Notes under the pieces: generated by a model
What the model was told of the DNA's origin: nothing
Seen by the model: only the letters and a program-made list of their open reading frames with translations
The model's database searches: none
In this document: one piece after another, positions 1-5,544 of the stretch
How positions within the stretch are numbered: the first letter of the stretch is position 1
How the letters are laid out: every line of letters begins with the position of its first letter
DNA from: Propionibacteriales bacterium
Lineage (GTDB): Bacteria; Actinomycetota; Actinomycetes; Propionibacteriales; Propionibacteriaceae
Direction of reading: 5' to 3'
Assembly: GCA_017882655.1 (NCBI GenBank)
Contig: JADGPB010000192.1
Location: forward strand, 1 to 5,544
Length of the DNA: 5,544 bases
Translations under genes and position numbers: made by a program

Positions 1-489
1 CGCGGTCATCGTGGCACCGGTCAGATCGCTGTTGGCCGATGTCAGCTTCGCCTTCGCGGAGGCCAGCTGCGCCTTTGCCGCCGAGATCTGAGCGGTGGTA
101 GCCGAGCTGGAGGAGTTGAGCGTGTCGAGGCTCGACTGTGCCGAGTCGACGTTCGCCTGCGCTGAGGTCACGGCCGACGCGAGGGTCGTCGTGTCCTGGG
201 TGGCGAGCACCTGTCCTGCCGCGACCGTCTGCCCCAGCTGTACGTTCACCGCGGACACTGTGCCCGCGGCAGGGAAGTTCAGGTAGGCCTGGTTCTGGGG
301 AGCCAGCGTGCCGGTTGCGGAGACGCTCGTACGTTGGGTCGTCTTCGTCGCCTTCGCCGTGGTCGTCGTAGCCGTGGCCGTGGCGCTAGCAGGACGCGTC
401 AGCCTCCAGGCAAGGACGCCGCCCGCGACGACAACGATGATTGCGACAGCCGCCACGATGGCCACCGTGCGTTTCCGCCACCGACCCAT
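1..489 (-). CDS. Efflux/ABC transporter periplasmic-adaptor-type (HlyD/MacA) protein, N-terminal part; 3' end beyond window
   Basis: The first 163 residues are present; the gene continues past base 1. The start is ATG at 489, preceded by AGAAGG six bases upstream (496-501), a good ribosome binding site. Residues 1-7 are basic (MGRWRKR), residues 8-28 form one hydrophobic helix (VAIVAAVAIIVVVAGG region), then comes a Thr/Ala-rich linker (about 34-52). Residues 75-98 (GTVSAVNVQLGQTVAAGQVL) match the biotinyl-lipoyl-like half motif of membrane-fusion proteins. Residues 100-160 are Ala/Ser/Gln/Lys-rich, as in the adaptor's coiled-coil hairpin. In the family such proteins are anchored in the cell membrane and work with MacB-type ABC transporters or RND pumps; in Gram-positive bacteria the partner is usually an ABC transporter encoded just downstream, which would lie outside this window. 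Substrate unknown. The family call is firm; the transporter partner is inference. Confidence 0.87.
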   Translation of the reverse strand, partial: MGRWRKRTVAIVAAVAIIVVVAGGVLAWRLTRPASATATATTTTAKATKTTQRTSVSATGTLAPQNQAYLNFPAAGTVSAVNVQLGQTVAAGQVLATQDTTTLASAVTSAQANVDSAQSSLDTLNSSSSATTAQISAAKAQLASAKAKLTSANSDLTGATMTA

Positions 490-703
490 TCCAGGCCTTC
501 TTTCTCCAGATGAAGTGAACCCGTCGGGTCCGCGGCTGAATCTCTCGACCACAGTCAACGCTTATCTTTTCACGGGCTTCCCATGAGCCCGGACCCGGTC
601 GCTGTGCCCTTCCTGTGAAGTAGCAATGAGTTCCATCATGCACCTGTGAACGCTCCCCGCAGCGGCGCGGCGCGCACCCTCCCGCGATGGTGAGTCGGGG
701 GCA
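490..703. other. Non-coding gap between protease and adaptor genes, with a small hairpin
   Basis: These 214 bases separate two same-strand (minus) genes. I see no credible coding frame. A perfect 6-bp inverted repeat (CGGGCT at 573-578, AGCCCG at 586-591, 7-base loop) lies in the middle. On neither strand is it followed by a T-run, so it is not a convincing intrinsic terminator. On the minus strand TTGACT (553-558) resembles a -35 box for the adaptor gene, but no good -10 box lies at the right distance. The gap is long enough for the adaptor gene to have its own promoter rather than depend on read-through from the protease. Confidence 0.4.
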
Positions 704-2044
704 TCACTCCTGGTCGAGCAGCAGTTCGACCAGCCTACGGAGATCGTGGGTCAGCTCGTGCTCGGCGACCGTGACCTCCTCGTGGTCGGGGAGTGAGAAC
801 GTGTACGAGAAGGCGTCGGGCACCGATGAGGTCGCGCTGAAGGCTGTGAAGTCTGTGCGCTGCACGATGCGACGCACAGTGGTGACGCGCGGATCGTCAC
901 CCTCGAGATTGAGCTCGCCGGTGCGCGTCATGCCCGCGAAGCCGCCTGAGCGTCGCACCGCGACGCTGGCCGGGGCCGCAGTCGTACTCCCAGCGCTCGT
1001 GCTCCGTGCCGCCGGGGTGACGCCCACCGTCGTCCATGCCTGGCGAACGACGTCCGCATTGGTGCCCGCCGCCGCCACCGTCGCAGCTGCGAACCCGGCG
1101 AAGTCCGTGTTCGGGCCGACGTTCTTGCCGGTGAGCGCCGCGTACCAGATCTTGCCCGCCCCTTCGGCCGAGCTGCCGCCTATCCCGGTGGCGGCGAGCT
1201 GGAACGCGCGGTTGGGGATGCCGCTGTTGATGTGTACCCCGCCGTTGTCGCCTGTCGTGTGGTCGTAGTCGGCGTAGGTGGCCACCTGAGGGTCCTTGCC
1301 CAGCTTCGGGTCGTCGTACGCCGTGCCGGGATGGGCCATGTCACGCAGCGCGCGCGCCTTCACCCCTGGAAGGAAGATGCCCTCACCGATGAGCCAGTCG
1401 GCTTGCTGGGCCGTCTGCCCGAGCAGCCGCTGCTTGGCGCAGATGCCGAACACGTCGGACATCGACTCGTTGAGCGCCCCCGGCTCGTCGGAGTACACGA
1501 GGCCCGCGGTGTGCTCGGTCACGGCGTGGCTCAGCTCGTGGGCGAGCACGTCCACCGGCTTCGTGAACCGGTCGAAGATCGTGCCGTCCCCGTCACCGAA
1601 GACGAGCTGGGTGCCGTTCCAGAACGCGTTGTCGTAGCGCTGGCCATAGTGGACGGACATGATCACCTCGGCGCCGGCATTGTCGTACGAATTGCGGCCG
1701 TAGACCTGGCTGAAGAGGTCGAGCGCCGCCTGCCCTCCTGTGGCCGCCTCGTTGACCGCGGGATCCGTGCTGTCAGGATCGCCCGCCGTGCGCATGAGCT
1801 TCCCGGGAAGGGTCTGCTTGGACGCTGCGGTGTAGACGGCCCACACCGGCTTGGTCGCCCGCTTCGTCGCGTGAGGCGATGCCGCCTCCCGAGACGCCCT
1901 GATCTGGGCGTCGGTGCGCAGCGTCTGTTCGATGGCCTGCGCGACGGGATCCGCCGTCATGGTCGCGCGGTCGCCGGGCGCGGCGAGCCGTTCCAGCAGC
2001 CACGGGGGTACGAACTGGCAGTACGGGGGGTGTCGTTTCGTCAT
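704..2044 (-). CDS. Protealysin-like M4 zinc metallopeptidase with C-terminal emfourin-like inhibitor domain
   Basis: 446 residues from ATG 2044. No Sec signal peptide or membrane helix. Residues 1-21 (HPPYCQFVPPWLLERLA) match the short N-terminal precursor motif of protealysin-like M4 enzymes, which fixes the start near here. An alternative GTG at 2065 would add seven residues; neither start has a good ribosome binding site. The catalytic part (about 65-342) shows NAFWNG (139-144), GDGDG (150-154), zinc motif HELSH (169-173, bases 1526-1540), third ligand Glu193 in NESMSD, and catalytic His271 in GVHINSG. All thermolysin-family active-site residues are therefore present. A Ser/Thr/Ala/Pro linker (343-359) follows. 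Residues 361-446 then resemble emfourin: VAVRRSGGFAG, GELNLEG, PDAFSYTF (409-416) and HDLRRLVELLL (433-443). Emfourin is known as a separate protein inhibitor of protealysin, so this is a protease-inhibitor fusion. Protease call very firm; the inhibitor domain rests on motif recognition. Physiological substrate unknown. Confidence 0.95.
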   Translation of the reverse strand: MTKRHPPYCQFVPPWLLERLAAPGDRATMTADPVAQAIEQTLRTDAQIRASREAASPHATKRATKPVWAVYTAASKQTLPGKLMRTAGDPDSTDPAVNEAATGGQAALDLFSQVYGRNSYDNAGAEVIMSVHYGQRYDNAFWNGTQLVFGDGDGTIFDRFTKPVDVLAHELSHAVTEHTAGLVYSDEPGALNESMSDVFGICAKQRLLGQTAQQADWLIGEGIFLPGVKARALRDMAHPGTAYDDPKLGKDPQVATYADYDHTTGDNGGVHINSGIPNRAFQLAATGIGGSSAEGAGKIWYAALTGKNVGPNTDFAGFAAATVAAAGTNADVVRQAWTTVGVTPAARSTSAGSTTAAPASVAVRRSGGFAGMTRTGELNLEGDDPRVTTVRRIVQRTDFTAFSATSSVPDAFSYTFSLPDHEEVTVAEHELTHDLRRLVELLLDQE

Positions 2045-2051
2045 GCAGACA

Positions 2052-2079
2052 GGTTTACCCGGCACCTCGTAACTGTTCA
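2052..2079 (-). promoter_or_regulatory. Possible promoter of the protease gene (leaderless)
   Basis: On the minus strand TGAACA (2074-2079) resembles a -35 box and TAAACC (2052-2057) a weak -10 box, 16 bases apart. Seven bases separate the -10 from ATG 2044, so transcription would begin at or next to the start codon. This would explain the missing ribosome binding site and supports ATG 2044 over GTG 2065. The -10 matches consensus at only three of six positions, so the call is tentative. Confidence 0.27.
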
Positions 2080-2100
2080 GGTCGATCGGCTCACATTCGC

Positions 2101-2133
2101 AGCAACTACTTGCTCGATAGGCAAGTAGTTGCT
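2101..2133. promoter_or_regulatory. Perfect 13-bp inverted repeat, probable operator
   Basis: AGCAACTACTTGC (2101-2113) and GCAAGTAGTTGCT (2121-2133) are exact reverse complements separated by seven bases (TCGATAG). The repeat sits in the divergent intergenic region just upstream of the membrane protein/regulator pair. It spans the 3' part of the likely -35, the whole spacer and the first base of the -10 of that pair's promoter. A dimeric winged-helix protein such as the one encoded at 2562-2903 is the obvious candidate ligand, which would give negative autoregulation. It cannot be a terminator for a neighbour, since both flanking genes read away from it. The symmetry is seen directly; the identity of the binding protein is inference. 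Confidence 0.7.
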
Positions 2134-2138
2134 AGGTT
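2110..2138 (+). promoter_or_regulatory. Likely promoter of the membrane protein/regulator operon (leaderless)
   Basis: TTGCTC (2110-2115) and TAGGTT (2133-2138, fits TANNNT) are separated by 17 bases. Seven bases then lead to ATG 2146, placing the start of transcription at the start codon. No strong Shine-Dalgarno lies before that ATG, as expected of a leaderless transcript. The inverted repeat at 2101-2133 overlaps this promoter, so bound repressor would block polymerase. Confidence 0.45.
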
Positions 2139-2145
2139 GGTTGGC

Positions 2146-2565
2146 ATGGATGAAGACACCGCACGTCAGCAGGCAGCCGAAGCACGTGACGCCTTCAGCC
2201 ACTCCAGTCGTCCGCCGCTCGCGCTCGTGCCCAGCTTGGTTTCGGCCCTCGCGGCCGGAGTCGGTGTGGCGTTGTTGGGGGCATCGAACAGTGGCTGGGT
2301 ACATGCCGCGGTCTTCGTCGTGGGTGTGTTGCTTGTGCTGGCGGCCGGCGCGCTCCCCGACATTTTGCGCAAGCGTGCGGGGCTGTACGGGTACCGCGGG
2401 CAGGTGCAGCGCGACAACCTGGTCTTCCTGATCTGCGCAGTGGTTCTTGCGGTGGTTGGGCTGAACGCGACGGCGACACTCAGCACGATCTTCGTCGGTA
2501 TCGGCGCGTTCGTTGCGATCTTCTACTTCCTGGTCCTGCGGCGCCAATTCGGGACGCCGCGGTGA
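2146..2565 (+). CDS. Small four-helix integral membrane protein, function unknown
   Basis: 139 residues from ATG 2146. Upstream in-frame TTG 2110 would place the start inside the inverted repeat and promoter, so ATG 2146 is preferred. Residues 1-23 are polar and charged (MDEDTARQQAAEARDAF). Four hydrophobic segments follow at about 24-45, 51-71, 91-106 and 110-131, with a basic cytoplasmic-type loop (DILRKRAGLYGYRGQVQRD) between the second and third and a short basic tail (LRRQFGTPR). This predicts both ends in the cytoplasm by the positive-inside rule. I recognise no catalytic or transport motif. The stop overlaps the start of the winged-helix regulator gene (GTGA), so the two are translationally coupled. 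Small membrane proteins of this shape are often found beside HTH_34-type regulators, but a molecular role cannot be read from the sequence. Confidence 0.82.
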   Translation: MDEDTARQQAAEARDAFSHSSRPPLALVPSLVSALAAGVGVALLGASNSGWVHAAVFVVGVLLVLAAGALPDILRKRAGLYGYRGQVQRDNLVFLICAVVLAVVGLNATATLSTIFVGIGAFVAIFYFLVLRRQFGTPR

Positions 2566-2903
2566 GCATCCCGGCGAGCCCAACAGGCATCACGCTCGAC
2601 GATGCTTTCTCCTCGCCAGTGCGGTTGAAGATCTGCGGCTACCTGGCAGGGTGCGACGAGGCCGACTTCCAGGCCGTGATGGCCTACTGCGAGTTGACGG
2701 CTCCGAGCCTTTCGAAGAACATCACCGCCCTGAATGCCAAGGGCTACCTCGACATTCGGAAGGTAGCGTCGGGCCGTTACACCAAGACCCGACTGTCCAT
2801 CACGGACACCGGACGGGCCGCGCTGAGAAGTCATGTCGGATCCCTGCAGATGATTGCCGATGCTGCTCGTCTCTTCAGCATCGTTGGTCAGCAGCCGAGC
2901 TGA
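2562..2903 (+). CDS. Winged-helix transcriptional regulator (HTH_34/MarR-like)
   Basis: 113 residues from GTG 2562, whose GTGA overlaps the stop of the upstream membrane-protein gene; GGGA at 2551-2554 is a weak ribosome binding site, so coupling probably drives translation. The layout matches single-domain winged-helix regulators: N-terminal helix SSPVRLKICGYLAG (17-30), a DFQAVMAYCELT helix (35-46), a recognition helix with SLSKNITALNAKGYL (49-63), then a beta-wing with KVASGRYTKTRLSIT (67-81) and a C-terminal helix RAALRSHVGSLQMI (85-98). These proteins bind palindromic DNA as dimers. No ligand-binding domain or metal-site cysteine cluster is visible; Cys25, Cys31 and Cys43 exist but form no recognised motif. 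The perfect inverted repeat at the head of this operon is the likely target, implying autoregulation. The family call is firm; target and signal are inferred. Confidence 0.9.
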   Translation: MSIPASPTGITLDDAFSSPVRLKICGYLAGCDEADFQAVMAYCELTAPSLSKNITALNAKGYLDIRKVASGRYTKTRLSITDTGRAALRSHVGSLQMIADAARLFSIVGQQPS

Positions 2904-2956
2904 ACAGTCTCGGCACCTCTGACAACTTCTAGGTCGTTGCGGCTTGACCTTCGTCA

Positions 2957-5544
2957 TCAGGACAGACCCGAGAACGTGACCCCCATATGGAAGGGACGCG
3001 CCGACAGGACGTACTTCTCCTGCGGCAACGGTCCGCACGCAGCCGTACCGAGCGCGTGCTGCGCCACGTCCAGCGTGAGCCAGACGCGGTCGTCCGGCAC
3101 GAGGTCGACGGTGTGCGCCGCGGCCTCGAGTGCTTGCGACGTCCATGGGCGCAGTGTCACCCCGACGGGTTCGTCGAACGTCACGATGAGCCCGTCCGTG
3201 AGTTGGGCGGTGCGCACGTCGGCTCGACGACCGTTCTCCTGAGGCCGGACGTACGGGGTCTGCAGCTCGGCGAGCGTCGCCGACCATGACCCGATCCGTA
3301 CGGCCGCGTGCGAGTCCACGTACGCCTCGCCGGGCCCTGACCCGACCCACGTCATCCCAGTGACAGACGTCGGCAGGCTCATCGTGATGCCGAGCCGAGG
3401 GATGGGGGAGGGCCACGTGCCATGCGGCGTGGCGCTGAGGTCCACGTGAAGGCCCGCGATCGTGGCCGTCCAGACCCACGTCAGCTCGTACAGGTGGTTC
3501 CAGCCGGTCGGCCCCTCGTGGGTCACGACGGTCAGGCTGTCGGTGCCGGCCTCCACGGAGACAGGAGTCTGGATCGGACGGTGCAGGCCGTGCCTATGCC
3601 ACTCGGTGGCCTGGCCGGCCAGCTCGCCATACCGGTACAGCTCGTTGTCGATCGGAGCCCGGTACACGTCCAGGACCGGTGCTCCGACAGCAACGCCAGC
3701 CACCTCGACCAGGCGACCGCGGCGGTCGAAGCGTGCGTCGCCCAACCCGTAGCCGACGTCATCGGCCTCGAGGGGGAGAGGAGAGCCAGGGGTGTACGGC
3801 GTCGCGGCCTGCAGCTGACCCTGCCCGCTCGCCACCTCATGCCCGGCCGCTGCCCACGCCGTGTCGGCCGCGAGCCGTGCGGACACGGTCAGCCAGCGCT
3901 CGCCGGCGCTTGCCGGCAGCTCGGGAAGCGCGACCGTCACCGATTCCCCGGCCGACACCGGCGGCACATCGAGCGTGCCCTGGACCCCGTCTGTGGTCGA
4001 CCAGGAGAACACCAGGTGCGTCGTGTCGACGAAGCGATGCAGGTTCTCGATGGTGATGCGATCGCCGACCGTGATTCGTACGGGCGCCACCACGGCGGCG
4101 TACTCGAGCAGTCCCGGCGACGGCGTACGGTCCGGGAACACCAGCCCGTCGATGATGAAGTTGCGGTCGTGGTCGGGCTCGCCGAAGTCGCCGCCGTACG
4201 CGTAGTAGTCGACCCCGTCGCGTACCTGGCGGATGCCATGGTCGAGCCACTCCCAGACGAAGCCGCCCTGAAGCCGCGGGTAGGTCTCGAACAGCCGCTG
4301 GTAGTCGGCCACCTCACCTGGGCCGTTGCCCATGGCGTGCACGTACTCGCACATGAGGTACGGCGCGTGACGCCGGTGCTCGTCCAGGGCCGGATCGGCC
4401 GTCGGGTCCTCCTCGCCACGGCCGATGCGCTCGACCTCGTCCAGCGGCGTGTACATCTGCGACCAGACATCCGTGTACGCGAGGGCGCGGTCGCCTTCGT
4501 AGTGCACGAACCGTGAGGTGTCGCGCCCCTTCAGCCAGGCCGCCATCGCAGCGAGACCCGAACCGGTATGGGACTCGTTGCCCAGCGACCAGCCGACGAT
4601 GCTTGGGTGGTTCTTGTCGCGCTCGACCATGCGGGCGATGCGGTCGAGCAACGCCGGCTCCCAGCGCGCGTCGTCCGTCGGCAGGCCCTCCCAGTTGCCC
4701 ACCTGGAAGCCATGGGTCTCCAGGTCGCACTCGTCGATGACGAGGAAGCCGAGCTCGTCGGCCAGGTCGAGCATGCGCGGATCGGGCGCGTAGTGGGACG
4801 TGCGGATCGCGTTGATGTTGTGGCGCTTCATGAGGTACAGCTCGTCGCGGATGGTCTCCCAGGACAGGGCGCGGCCTGTCTCCGGGTGCCACTCGTGCCG
4901 GTTGACGCCGCTGAACAGCACGGGCACACCGTTGAGGCGGATCTCGGAGCCGACGATCTCGACCGTACGGAACCCGATGCGCAGCCGTACGGTCTCGGTC
5001 GGCGTCGACACGTACGCGTCGTACAGGCGGGGGACCTCGTTCGACCATGGCTCGACGGGGCCGCTCCAGGGGGATGCGGGGTCGGCGTCCGCGATGCCCA
5101 GCTCGGGCACGCTGAGGCGGGCTGTCGGCGGATCGACGTCGACGGCGAGCGTGCCGATGCCCGACGCGTACGAGGCGTGGACGAACACGTCGCGGATGCC
5201 ACCGACAGGCGTGGCGATCAGCGACACCGAGCGGAAGATGCCGGAGACGCGCCAGTAGTCCTGGTCCTCGAGGTAGGAGCCCGACGAGTACTGGTGGACA
5301 CGTACGGCAAGGGTGTTCTCGCCCTCGACGATCGCGTCACGAACGTCGAACTCGTGCGGCAGGCGCGACCCCTTCGCGTCGCCCAGCCGGACACCGTTGA
5401 GCCACACCGCGAAGCACGACTCGACGCCCTCGAACCGCAGCACGGCCTCGCCGAATCCAGCCGGAAGCGTGAACGTCCGCACGTACTCGCCGGTCGGGTT
5501 CGCCTCCGGCAGGTGCGGCACGTCCACGGGGAACGGGTAGCGGA
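2957..5544 (-). CDS. lacZ: Beta-galactosidase, glycoside hydrolase family 2 (LacZ type); N-terminus beyond window
   Basis: 861 residues lie in the window; the frame stays open through base 5544 and the first residues (RYPFPVDVPHLPEANPTGEY) align with a LacZ segment that sits about 100 residues after its start, so the true start is outside. The enzyme hydrolyses terminal beta-galactosides such as lactose. In order, counting from the first full codon: rest of the sugar-binding jelly-roll (about 1-115), Ig-like domain (117-195), TIM barrel (198-480), domain 4 (485-565) and the LacZ small-chain domain (588-855). Key residues: NRHEWHP (214-220), RTSHY with His250, ETHG with Glu275 and His277 (Mg site), acid/base Glu323 in GNESH (bases 4574-4576), nucleophile Glu399 in CEYVHAMGN (bases 4346-4348), and GGFVWEWLDHG. 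No signal peptide can be judged. Translation ends in tandem TGA codons. It converges on the regulator gene with a 53-base gap. No sugar transporter or LacI-type regulator is adjacent in the window. Apparently intact and active. Confidence 0.96.
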   Translation of the reverse strand, partial: RYPFPVDVPHLPEANPTGEYVRTFTLPAGFGEAVLRFEGVESCFAVWLNGVRLGDAKGSRLPHEFDVRDAIVEGENTLAVRVHQYSSGSYLEDQDYWRVSGIFRSVSLIATPVGGIRDVFVHASYASGIGTLAVDVDPPTARLSVPELGIADADPASPWSGPVEPWSNEVPRLYDAYVSTPTETVRLRIGFRTVEIVGSEIRLNGVPVLFSGVNRHEWHPETGRALSWETIRDELYLMKRHNINAIRTSHYAPDPRMLDLADELGFLVIDECDLETHGFQVGNWEGLPTDDARWEPALLDRIARMVERDKNHPSIVGWSLGNESHTGSGLAAMAAWLKGRDTSRFVHYEGDRALAYTDVWSQMYTPLDEVERIGRGEEDPTADPALDEHRRHAPYLMCEYVHAMGNGPGEVADYQRLFETYPRLQGGFVWEWLDHGIRQVRDGVDYYAYGGDFGEPDHDRNFIIDGLVFPDRTPSPGLLEYAAVVAPVRITVGDRITIENLHRFVDTTHLVFSWSTTDGVQGTLDVPPVSAGESVTVALPELPASAGERWLTVSARLAADTAWAAAGHEVASGQGQLQAATPYTPGSPLPLEADDVGYGLGDARFDRRGRLVEVAGVAVGAPVLDVYRAPIDNELYRYGELAGQATEWHRHGLHRPIQTPVSVEAGTDSLTVVTHEGPTGWNHLYELTWVWTATIAGLHVDLSATPHGTWPSPIPRLGITMSLPTSVTGMTWVGSGPGEAYVDSHAAVRIGSWSATLAELQTPYVRPQENGRRADVRTAQLTDGLIVTFDEPVGVTLRPWTSQALEAAAHTVDLVPDDRVWLTLDVAQHALGTAACGPLPQEKYVLSARPFHMGVTFSGLS

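Noticed and set aside
956..958. Internal GTG that could start a free emfourin-like protein
   Set aside because: No ribosome binding site at a suitable distance; the nearest GGGAG is nearly 30 bases upstream. The domain is more simply read as part of the fused chain.
1232..2128. Long plus-strand open frame opposite the protease gene
   Set aside because: It is antisense to a gene with intact catalytic motifs. Its translation is Arg/Val/Gly/His-rich with no recognisable domain, typical of the reverse frame of GC-rich coding DNA.
2110..2145. TTG 2110 as the start of the membrane-protein gene
   Set aside because: This start lies inside the inverted repeat and on the likely -35 box; the 12 extra residues add nothing recognisable.
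2931..2950. AGGTC/GACCT inverted repeat between the convergent regulator and lacZ genes as a terminator
   Set aside because: The stem is only 5 bp with a 10-base loop and no T-run on either strand; too weak to call.
2523..3479. Minus-strand open frame spanning the regulator gene and the end of lacZ
   Set aside because: It crosses the ends of two well-supported genes, is Arg-rich and shows no domain.
3422..4516. Long plus-strand open frame (364 codons) opposite the beta-galactosidase gene
   Set aside because: It lies wholly antisense to lacZ. The product is low-complexity in composition and shows no family motif; GC-rich DNA leaves such frames open by chance.

Overview
The window is GC-rich DNA (roughly two thirds G+C by eye) with dense, strongly codon-biased genes. 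The gene set fits a high-GC Gram-positive bacterium (Actinomycetota): a MacA/HlyD-type transport adaptor, a protealysin-like M4 metallopeptidase, a four-helix membrane protein paired with a small winged-helix regulator, and a large family GH2 beta-galactosidase. Two starts that lie seven bases downstream of a possible -10 box look leaderless, which also suits that group. I cannot name a genus. There are no tRNAs, rRNAs, CRISPR arrays or mobile elements.

Layout. Bases 1-489 (minus) hold the N-terminal 163 residues of a membrane-fusion/HlyD adaptor that runs off the left edge. Bases 490-703 are non-coding. Bases 704-2044 (minus) encode an M4 zinc metalloprotease whose C-terminus carries, in the same open frame, a domain that looks like emfourin, the protein inhibitor of protealysin-like proteases. 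A 101-base divergent intergenic region (2045-2145) contains a perfect 13-bp inverted repeat. Bases 2146-2565 and 2562-2903 (plus) are two overlapping genes, a small polytopic membrane protein and an HTH_34/MarR-like winged-helix regulator, almost certainly co-transcribed. Bases 2957-5544 (minus) encode a beta-galactosidase that lacks its N-terminus because the gene runs off the right edge. It ends convergently with the regulator.

How the parts relate. The membrane protein and regulator form a self-contained cassette. The inverted repeat overlaps the likely promoter of that cassette, so autorepression is the simplest reading. The protease is divergent from this cassette and might share its control, but its own start lies well away from the repeat. 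Beta-galactosidase and the transport adaptor have no obvious functional link to the middle genes.

Most interesting point: the protease and its presumed inhibitor are one polypeptide. In the characterised protealysin system the inhibitor is a separate protein encoded next to the protease. A built-in inhibitor would change how the enzyme is controlled.
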